From the NCBI RefSeq assembly GCF_029892105.1, contig NZ_JARZAJ010000006.1, forward strand, positions 62,001 through 126,000: DNA of 64,000 nucleotides. Reading direction: 5' to 3'. Shown here one piece after another: positions 37,047 through 44,255 of the stretch (position 1 is the stretch's first letter; every line of letters starts with the position of its first letter). A model generated the notes under the pieces. That model did no database searches and was not told where the DNA came from. It saw nothing but the letters and a program-made list of their open reading frames with translations. Source of the stretch: Kitasatospora sp. GP82. GTDB taxonomy: Bacteria; Actinomycetota; Actinomycetes; Streptomycetales; Streptomycetaceae. The position numbers and the translations under genes are program-made.

Positions 37047-37295
37047 GGGGTCCTCCTTACTTTGCTGAACGGACAGGAGTCAGCGGGCGATGCGGTAGGT
37101 GCGCAACCGGCAGGCGGCGACAGGGGGTTGGCGGTATCGCGGGGGCCGCCCTGTCCACCGCGCCGTGCGGGTCCGGGTGAGGGCGGCAGGATCGCCGCGT
37201 TTCGACTGCCGCTGTCCACCAGGGCAGCGGTGACATACCGGCAAGGCGGCCTGCGGCTGGTGTCGGCACGGGTCGGCCGGTGCGGCCCGACGGGG

Positions 37296-38636
37296 TCAGG
37301 TGGCGTCCGGGGTGCCGAGCAGGATCACGCTCTTGACGCCTCCGATCTGGTAGTTGCAGCTCAGCGCGTAGTCGAAGTCGAGGGGCCGGGTGCGGACGCC
37401 GGGCACGGGATCGAAGGTGAGGTTGTCTGCCAGCTGCTCGCAGTTCGCGGTGGGGCACACCTCGCCGTGCTCCATCATGAGCAGCGTCAGTGCGACGCCG
37501 AGGGCACCGGCCGGGGCACCGTTGTGGCCGAAGCAGGCTTCCTGGGACGTCATCAGCAGGTCGGCTGCCGCAGGTCCGTACAGGCGTCTGACCGCGTTCG
37601 CCTCGAAGGCGGTCACCACCACGTCGCCGTCGCTGCCGCCGTGGATGTAGGGCACCTGGCCGATCTCCCAACGGTTCCCGAGGCACTCGCGGACGGCGGC
37701 GACCAGCGAGGCGCCGTTCTCGTCGCTCGCCAGCGGATTCGAGAGCCCGTCACGGGTCATGGCATGGGCGAGGATCTGGCCGTAGGCGTGGGCTCCGCGC
37801 TGTTGCGCGCGCTCGCGGCTCTCCAGCACCAGGGTCGCCGATCCCTCGCCGTGGTTCACGCAGTCCGCGCGCCGGTCGTAGGGCCGCATGAGGCGGTCGA
37901 ACGACGGGAGCATCTCCGGCATGCCGGGCACCCGGATCGACTCGTACGTGCGCTGGGCACCGTGCAGTAGACGCTGGACGTTCTGGATGACATCCACGCC
38001 GAAGACATCGACCCCGGTGACGACAGCGAGGTCGACCGAACCGTCGGCGATCATACGGCGGGCGTTGCCGACCTGTACGGCGGACGACGCACAGCCGCAC
38101 GACACGGTGAAGCAGGGACCGGTTGTGCAGGTGAGCGCCCCTTGCACCAGAGCCACATCGGACGGTGTGAGAGCCTGCTGGCCCCTGACGAACAGTTGCA
38201 TCGCCTCCTGCGGCGTCGTCGTCTCGGCGTCGGCCTGCAGTACGGCGAGATAGCTGGGGATGTTGGCGTCGATTCCCCCACGACCGACCAGGATGGCCGC
38301 GTGCGCCAGATCCCCCGCACGGATGTCCAGTCCGGCGTCCGCGCAGGCCTCCACCAACGACACCAGGCCGTAGCGGTGTGCGTTGGTGTAGTGCTGGGAG
38401 AAGATCCCCGGAACGTCCGGGAGGCGTTCGTCGAACGCGGCGGGCGACAGGTTGACCGCGCCGTAGTAAACGCCGTCGTGCTTGAGGCACGAACGCCCGT
38501 GGGAGGCAACGTCCCATACGTCGTCCCCCGTGAACACCGGTCGGCTGTCACCCGGCAGGCAGAACCCCATGCCGGTGACCATGGCGTCCCGCGCGCTCGT
38601 GCCGCCGCGGTTCGAGGTCGCGGCCGGCCGGGTCAC
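37296..38636 (-). CDS. Stand-alone beta-ketoacyl synthase, atypical active site
   Basis: The 446-residue thiolase-fold ketosynthase has its candidate nucleophile in FTVSCGCASSAVQV, the first His in YIHGGSDGD and the second in FGHNGAPAGA. The Lys that normally lies five residues before the second His is Glu. GTG 38636 follows AGGGGG and overlaps the stop of a 23-residue ORF as GTGA. It lies 249 bases upstream of the reducing PKS on the same strand and is presumably its partner: a loading, chain-transfer or decarboxylating KS. Confidence 0.85.
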   Translation of the reverse strand: MTRPAATSNRGGTSARDAMVTGMGFCLPGDSRPVFTGDDVWDVASHGRSCLKHDGVYYGAVNLSPAAFDERLPDVPGIFSQHYTNAHRYGLVSLVEACADAGLDIRAGDLAHAAILVGRGGIDANIPSYLAVLQADAETTTPQEAMQLFVRGQQALTPSDVALVQGALTCTTGPCFTVSCGCASSAVQVGNARRMIADGSVDLAVVTGVDVFGVDVIQNVQRLLHGAQRTYESIRVPGMPEMLPSFDRLMRPYDRRADCVNHGEGSATLVLESRERAQQRGAHAYGQILAHAMTRDGLSNPLASDENGASLVAAVRECLGNRWEIGQVPYIHGGSDGDVVVTAFEANAVRRLYGPAAADLLMTSQEACFGHNGAPAGALGVALTLLMMEHGEVCPTANCEQLADNLTFDPVPGVRTRPLDFDYALSCNYQIGGVKSVILLGTPDAT

Positions 38637-38704
38637 GACACACCCCCTCGGGCTCCGGGGAGAATGATCGCCACGGCGATCTGTGCGGTGGAGAACTCAC
38701 CCAT
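38633..38704 (-). CDS. 23-residue micro-ORF coupled to the ketosynthase gene
   Basis: ATG 38704 lies 6 bases after a perfect GGAGGTGA. The short peptide begins MGEFSTAQIAVAIILPGARG and its TGA overlaps the GTG start of the ketosynthase gene (GTGA). It resembles the first residues of an acyl-carrier-type helix but is far too short. A leader that couples translation, or a remnant of a carrier-protein gene, are both possible. No homologue is known to me. Confidence 0.55.
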   Translation of the reverse strand: MGEFSTAQIAVAIILPGARGGVS

Positions 38705-38970
38705 CAGTGCTCACCTCCGTGTTGGTAGCCGGTTCATGGACCTGCCGCACGAACCCGACCGCTTCCCCTGACACCCGCCAGACCTGCGGCCGAGCCCGTT
38801 GGCACTGTGTGGTCACCGCGCACTCGCCGAGGCCTGCCAGGTCCCGACGAGTGCTTGATCACGCCGGCAGTTGTCGCAACCGCTGCAGACTGCCGGCGTT
38901 CGTCGTCCGGAGACCGGAGACACCCACCCTCGCCGCTGACCACTGGGCGGCAGCCCACCCCGTGGCGACG

Positions 38971-39189
38971 CTACTCGGCAATAGCTGTGCGGTACGACCA
39001 GCGGCAGACGGGCATCAGGCCGCCACCGATGTCGACGTATTCCTGGGAAAACTCGAAATGCTCATACCAATTCCGGAGGGGGATCTTCACTTGCTCTCCG
39101 GACCAGTCCGGCGACATTTCCCAGACTCTGGGGATTTCATCCGGCCCCCCCTTGAGAAGTACGAGCAAAGGATGCGGCAAGGCACTCAC
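38971..39189 (-). CDS. Small DUF5988-like protein
   Basis: The 72-residue protein contains LLKGGPDEIPRVWEM, VKIPLRNWYEHFEF and ends MPVCRWSYRTAIAE, the pattern I associate with DUF5988 proteins found in Streptomyces secondary-metabolite clusters. GTG 39189 (with AGGA close upstream) is chosen over TTG 39192. It is the first gene of the ketosynthase-PKS group. Its function is unknown. Confidence 0.65.
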   Translation of the reverse strand: MSALPHPLLVLLKGGPDEIPRVWEMSPDWSGEQVKIPLRNWYEHFEFSQEYVDIGGGLMPVCRWSYRTAIAE

Positions 39190-39222
39190 CAATCCTACAT
39201 TCCGGAAAGAGAGAATCCGTTT

Positions 39223-39408
39223 CTACACGATGAATGTAACCGAGAAAGTGGCCATCAGGAAGGGCGCAAGCAGAGTCACCGAAGGCACCGCGGCGGCGTG
39301 CGTCGCAGATAAGTCGCAATGGATACCCCAAAGCGCCCCCATGAGCGCCAGAGGCGCACCCAAGAACCCTTGATGAGCACACGTTCCAGGCAATATCATA
39401 CTATCCAC
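39223..39408 (-). CDS. Possible small hydrophobic protein
   Basis: A frame of up to 61 codons lies 33 bases upstream of the DUF5988-like gene on the same strand. Two hydrophobic stretches (APLALMGALWGI and VTLLAPFLMATFSVTFIV) could be membrane helices. There is no convincing ribosome-binding site, and the sequence matches no family I know. Confidence 0.25.
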   Translation of the reverse strand: MDSMILPGTCAHQGFLGAPLALMGALWGIHCDLSATHAAAVPSVTLLAPFLMATFSVTFIV

Positions 39409-39988
39409 AGGAGCTGCTCACGAGGCTTTTTATGCGAATATGAAAATTCTCTACGCTCACCCGACCCCCACCGCCAGGCCACCTTACACTCCCTGGTTGT
39501 GGTCATACAACGCCCTTCCGGCCGCGCAACGTCATCACGTTCGCCACGGTTCTGGCCGACATGCCAAGAAAGTCCAGGCAGCCCAAGGAGCATGCGCCGC
39601 ACAGACCTGCTGGCAAGAGCGGCCTGGATGTCGTTCCGGGGTTTATTCCAACGCGCCCCCGAGAAAGCCGACGGGGTTGATCAACATTTCCGGAAAATGA
39701 TCTCCCTGGCGGATCGGGCAACTGGAACACCAGCCGTCGAAGGGAGATCAATGCGCATTAGAATTCGGGCGATCCGGTTGCAGGTGGCCATCACAGTGCG
39801 GCTCCAGCGCACGCACGCGCAGCCCAAAATCAAAACCACGAGCCGCTTATTAAGCTGACGCTCGACCAGGACGCATTCATCCCATTGCCACGGCCGAGCG
39901 GGAAATCTAGCTTGAAATTAAACACCTCGGCGACACCGCTCGAAGCGGCTCGCCCGGCCTCTCCCGCAAACTCGGAAAGAGGAAAGCA
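39409..39988. other. AT-richer intergenic region between divergent units
   Basis: About 580 bases, visibly less GC-rich than the surroundings (for example around 39420-39450 and 39830-39940). They separate the minus-strand KS/PKS group from the plus-strand TIG gene and should contain their promoters. I see no gene with coding character. Confidence 0.5.
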
Positions 39989-40237
39989 ATGGCACCGATC
40001 CTGCTCGCGCTCGTACCCCCGCAGGGCCCGACGACCGGAGGCAACACCATCACCCTCGTCGGCACCGGCCTGTCCGGGGCCTCGGCGGTCATGTTCGGCA
40101 GCACGCCCGCGACCAGCTTCACCGTCCTGTTCGACGGTGCCATCACGGCTGTCGCCCCGGCCGGAACCGGCGCGGTCCAGGTCACGGTGGTCACGGGCGC
40201 GGGTACCAGCAACGGCGGCGCCTACCGCTATCTGTAG
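39989..40237 (+). CDS. Single IPT/TIG-domain protein
   Basis: The 82-residue protein is almost exactly one IPT/TIG immunoglobulin-like domain (VPPQGPTTGGNTITLVGTGL, then VMFGSTPAT, ending AGTSNGGAYRYL). There is no signal peptide or membrane segment, which is odd for a domain usually found in exported proteins or next to enzymatic modules. ATG 39989 follows AGAGG. It is divergent from the PKS group and ends shortly before a strong palindrome. Confidence 0.75.
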   Translation: MAPILLALVPPQGPTTGGNTITLVGTGLSGASAVMFGSTPATSFTVLFDGAITAVAPAGTGAVQVTVVTGAGTSNGGAYRYL

Positions 40238-40333
40238 GACTGTTGGTCATAGGCGCTCCCGCTCGGGTGCGAAAACCTCAGTTCGGTGAGACGTGATCCA
40301 CGACGGACAGTGCATGAACGCCCCGCAAGCGGG

Positions 40334-40379
40334 TGAGGCGAGCTCCGGTGGTGCCGCGGCACCACCGGAGCTCGCCTCA
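40334..40379. terminator. Perfect 46-bp palindrome, probable bidirectional terminator
   Basis: Bases 40334-40356 are the exact reverse complement of 40357-40379, with no loop bases. Eleven of its end bases (gctcgcctca and neighbours) recur once more at 40391-40400. It lies about 100 bases after the TIG stop. It would form a very stable hairpin in RNA of either strand. Confidence 0.65.
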
Positions 40380-40400
40380 TGAATGCCTTAGCTCGCCTCA

Positions 40401-42049
40401 CCGCGGCCTCGACAGAACGCACCCCGACGGGAACATGGCCGGTCTGCCATGTGCTTGACCAACACGCGGTCTGCCGATGCTCGTAAGATCCACAGCAGCA
40501 GAAGACGGTGAGCTACGTGGTCCCGGACCCGGTCTGCACCACAGCGGCGACCTGGGCCGCGGACGGGATCACGAAGCGGCGGGCGCAACACCGAAGCGCA
40601 CCGCCGTAGCCCTTGCGATTCCACTGCCCGTCGGCGTGGCCGACGTGTCGGCGGACCTCGACGCACGACTGCTCACATTGCTCACCGAGGCGGAGGTCGT
40701 GGCGGTCTCCCCGTGAGGACGGGGTGAGCCCCGGCTGGCGGGGGTACGCCGGTCAGGGCTCGTGTGGAGGTACCGCTCGGGCGGGGCTCACGTAGGCCGC
40801 CCGCAGCCCGAACGCGGTCTACGGCCGGGAAGCGCGGCTGCCAAGCCGACCCGTATCGGAGTGGAGCGCGGTGGTCTTGCAGCCGGTCAGACAGCAGGTC
40901 CGGCAGGACAGGCACCCGCAGCGGTGGCTGTGCCACGACCGGTAGAGCTCTGAACCGGTCCCCTTGCCATGTCTGCGCGTCGTCGACTCATGCTGATCGG
41001 GACGGTGACGGGGGTGGCCCTGGCGACCCGGCGTCTGCCCCCATGCGAACCGGTGACGGCTGGCACCAACCAACGGCGGCCCGCCGCACCAGCCGACGCC
41101 CGAACGGCAGCGGCTGGTGGATCCAGATCCTCTACGGGGGCGCCCATCGCAACATGACGGCCTTGATGCCGACGTTCCCTGCGCGCAGGGAAAGCCAGCG
41201 GACACGCCGACTGCCACGTTCCCCCGGCGAGGGATGGGCGGCCCACCGGTGTGGATGGTCATAGTTACGCACCGGCACGAATATGCCAGCAACACTGCCG
41301 ACGCCAAGTCACTCGGATGGCTCAACATGCGAGCAGCCGGAAGCCGCCCGCAAGAGCCCCTTCCACGTCTACCGCAACCAGGCTCACCAGCAACGACATC
41401 CTCGCTCGCGGCAGCGAAGCCGATCGGGCGCGGTCTGCGGACTGCACGCCCCCGGCGAGCAACGATGAAGCCAGAGCCGCTTTCTGACCAACTCCCGCCA
41501 CACTGGACGCCAGGTCGGCAACAGACAGCGCATGGACGAAACCCCCATGGTCATCAAGTGCCCGGCCCTCGGCCGACAGGTCACGGCCCATCCAGCTCCA
41601 GCACCGCAGATACCCACTCCAGGTTGGCCACCCCGCACACCGAACCGCTCCGGGCGACGCCGCGCAGCGTGCTCGCCCGCGGCGGCGATTGCCATGTACC
41701 GCGGTCGTCACCACCTTTGGCAGGCCGGACCGGCGCACCCGCTACCCACGGCGCTCGCGTGCTGTTCCCACCGATGCTGGTCGTTCTCACCCGCGCGAGT
41801 GGGCGGGCGCCGGCCACACGCCGACAGCGGCTGCTCGACGGGCGGGGCACGCGACTGCGATAGCGCTCGTACGCCTGGACTTGGGCCAGGAGCTTGCCCA
41901 TTGACATGCCGACGCGGTCCAGCTCCGAATAGGCCGGGCTTGCGCCCGGCCGGTTGCGGCCGCCGGCTGAGCATCCGCCCGGCGGGCCGGCGACTGCTGC
42001 GCCTGCCCGCGCTGTGGGGGGCCGCCCGCCCTCGGTGGGCTGGGTCCGG
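40401..42049. other. 1.6 kb without a convincing gene
   Basis: Only short, compositionally random frames are seen. A minus-strand stretch at about 41850-41935 reads SELDRVGMSMGKLLAQVQAY and looks like a scrap of a real protein. A 33-base segment at 41596-41628 recurs at 48635-48667. A few short inverted repeats resemble degenerate CRISPR units but lack regular spacing. I read the region as decayed DNA. Confidence 0.45.
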
Positions 42050-42637
42050 CTACTTGGGCCGGGGGACGTTCGCGGCGAACTCCCCCATCATGTTCCCCGT
42101 GGGGTCGTAGTCGGCCACAATGTAGTGCCTGTGGCCGGCGCTGACGGCGTATCCGATGCCCATCAGCCTCGTACTCTTCCAGACGACCTGGGTGAAGCAT
42201 CCGACCTTGGGGAACTCCTGATCGGTGGGGTCGCGGTCGTAGATGCCGTTGTAGTCCTTGACCCCGTCGTACCAGGACTTGACGGGTGCGTCGCCGCTGA
42301 CGCTGAAGCTCGAGGAGGAGTTCCACGCGTAGTACAGGTTCTCGCCGTAGAGGCCATCGGGCCGGTGCTTGAACTCGTCCTTGGCCGCCAGCTTGTCCGC
42401 CCACTCCTGCGCGTAGGCGTTCAGCCGGTCGCTGAGGGCGAGCCGGGGAACACCGTGACGCATCCGGTAGGTGTTGTGGGCACCCAGAGCCTCGGCACGG
42501 AAGGTCTGCAAGTCGGCGGCTGAGTCGGCCGATACGGCATGAGCGGGAGCGGCCACGGCCGGCAGCAGAGCGACGACCGACAAGGCAGTGACTGACACGC
42601 GTCTGAGGGTCGCAGAAAGACCAGAGAACATCTTCAT
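42050..42637 (-). CDS. Secreted CAP/SCP-domain protein
   Basis: The protein of about 195 residues begins with a Sec signal peptide (Arg-containing n-region, LSVVALLPAVAAPAHA, cleavage after AHA near residue 34). The CAP fold follows: HNTYRMRHGV, YGENLYYAW, WYDGVKDYNG, GCFTQVVWKST and YIVADYDPTGN. Bacterial CAP proteins are extracellular, with poorly known roles in lipid or peptide binding. Either ATG 42637 or ATG 42631 (7 bases after AGGA) may be used. It appears monocistronic. Confidence 0.88.
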   Translation of the reverse strand: MKMFSGLSATLRRVSVTALSVVALLPAVAAPAHAVSADSAADLQTFRAEALGAHNTYRMRHGVPRLALSDRLNAYAQEWADKLAAKDEFKHRPDGLYGENLYYAWNSSSSFSVSGDAPVKSWYDGVKDYNGIYDRDPTDQEFPKVGCFTQVVWKSTRLMGIGYAVSAGHRHYIVADYDPTGNMMGEFAANVPRPK

Positions 42638-42916
42638 GTCCTGTCCAACGATCATCCACCCGCATGGTTTCTGTCCTGGATGCGTTCGCCCGCCCGCCAG
42701 ACCCGCTGCGCCTGGCACGGCGTCGTTCTGCGCCCCGGCCCGGGCCTGGCGCCGCCGCCAGGGCCGCGATGTCACCGGAGTGAGAAGCCGCTCCTCGGAC
42801 GCCCACCGTCGCACGGTATCGGCGTGATCTTCCAATTCGGCGAACTCTTCCCCGATGGTGCGCGCGGAGTGGCGCGTCTGCGGCTCGCCCGCGTTGGCAT
42901 TCGTCACAATGAGCTT

Positions 42917-43381
42917 ATGTCGCTGGTTACTTCGCTCATCTACCGCCGCCGCCACCCGCTGTTCGGCCGGCTGGTGCAGGAGTTGCTCGCGCTCTACGGC
43001 ATGGAGGTGCCAGCCGCCGTCGAGGTCGGGCCGGGGCTGTTGGTCTACCACCGGGGCTTTGGCACCGTGCTGCACCCGTACACCACCATCGGCGCCGACG
43101 TGACCCTCTACAACGGGGTCACCATCGGGCGAGCCGACCCCTGGGTACCGCAGGAGAAGAGCCCGATGGAGCGGATCGTGCTGGAGGACGGGGTGGTGGT
43201 CTGCGCGGGCGCGAAGATCATCTGCAAGCGCGGGGTGCTGACCGTCGGCACCGGAACCGTCATCGGGGCCAACGCCGTGCTAACCCGTTCGACCGGCCGC
43301 GACGAGATCTGGGCAGGCACTCCGGCCCGGCTGATCGGCCCGCGACGTCAACCCGGTGCCAGCCGTGCTCGACGGTGCTGA
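42917..43381 (+). CDS. Serine O-acetyltransferase-like left-handed beta-helix acetyltransferase
   Basis: The protein of about 154 residues carries hexapeptide repeats: VGPGLLVYHRGFGTVLHPY, IGADVTLYNGVTIGRAD, LEDGVVVCAGAKIICK, IGANAVLT. The layout is that of short SAT/colanic-type acetyltransferases, with the catalytic His likely in VLHPY. The start is uncertain: ATG 42917 lacks a good ribosome-binding site, and the frame is open upstream to 42680 through sequence without family features. A short gacggtgct repeat lies at the stop. Confidence 0.7.
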   Translation: MSLVTSLIYRRRHPLFGRLVQELLALYGMEVPAAVEVGPGLLVYHRGFGTVLHPYTTIGADVTLYNGVTIGRADPWVPQEKSPMERIVLEDGVVVCAGAKIICKRGVLTVGTGTVIGANAVLTRSTGRDEIWAGTPARLIGPRRQPGASRARRC

Positions 43382-43529
43382 CGGTGCTGACGGCCGTGTA
43401 GTGCCGACGGGCTTGACGGCGTGCAGGATGCGCATGCCCCGTAGGCCGGTGCTGTTCTGCCGGAGGTGGGGTCCGGCGGCGCGACACCGCTCGGCAAGCC
43501 GGTCGGCGCCGACGCGCAGCTTGAGGTAG

Positions 43530-43790
43530 CTGCCCACCCTGCCCAGCGAGGAGCTGCCCTGGCGGCACTGGCTGCCGGAGACCGAGCGCGCCGCCTGCGC
43601 TCGTGAGCTGCTCGCCGACTTGGTCGCGGGGGCGGGCACCGGCCTCCTGCTGCCCTTAGCGCGCGACCTCGCCTCGCGGCGGACCACGGCAGAAGTGTGG
43701 TCGGGTCCTCAGCCGGTCCGTGAACTGCAGGATCCGTTCCCGCGCGACGGGCCGGAGCTGGACCGCCCAGAACCACAGGACGTGGCGTGA
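43530..43790 (+). pseudogene. Remnant of an unidentified coding region
   Basis: The frame following TAG 43527 reads like protein: WRHWLPETERAACARELL, then AGAGTGLLLPLARDLAS and TTAEVWSGPQPVRELQDPF, ending at TGA 43788. It has no usable start codon near its beginning. I suspect the C-terminal part of a small Streptomyces-type protein, perhaps antitoxin-like, but cannot name it. The rest of 43382-44255 shows nothing convincing. Confidence 0.35.
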
Positions 43791-44255
43791 CCGGGCGCGG
43801 GGTGGAACTTCATGCAGAGGTGTGTTGCAGCGCAGCTGCCCGCACACGGATTTTCACGCGGGGCACGCACGGTGGCCGAGCAGCAGCCTCGTGAGCGCGG
43901 GTCCTGGGCGTGATCGCGGCTGTAGGGGCGAAGAGGCGGGTGAGATCGGCGGTCCGCGCAGGGCGCGGTAGCAGTGTCACGACCGCTCCGTTTCCCGTAG
44001 CCGAACGCATAATTGACAGCCTTGCATGTCATCTCTCGCCTGGGTGACGGGACATCTGGCGGAATCAACGGTCACGGCCTTGAGGTGGGCTGCCGACACC
44101 TGCCGACGCTCGCAGAAATGGCCGATGACCACTCGTTCGAGGGTCGGGCGTCCTCAAACGGCTTGCGACGGCTGCCGACGCTCTACTGTCGACCGTGTGC
44201 CTGTCCGGTGAGGCAGCCGGTAGTCAAGGCCTCACACGTGGGAAGGAGTCCCGGC

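Noticed and set aside
39503..39751. Minus-strand frame ending FLGMSARTVANVM that recalls a LuxR helix-turn-helix
   Set aside because: Only about ten residues match loosely, the position in the frame is wrong and the remaining sequence is not protein-like.
41757..41815. Plus-strand FPPMLVVLTRASG resembling replication-relaxation proteins
   Set aside because: It is isolated, in the opposite direction to the other protein-like scrap nearby, and short enough to be chance.
43280..44068. Several minus-strand frames between the acetyltransferase and the phosphatase
   Set aside because: Ser/Arg/Pro-rich composition, no motifs and no ribosome-binding sites.
44013..44255. Upstream 81-codon extension of the SpoIIE-type phosphatase from a TTG
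   Set aside because: It has no ribosome-binding site and no domain character, while TTG 44256 has a strong GGAAGGAG at the right distance.
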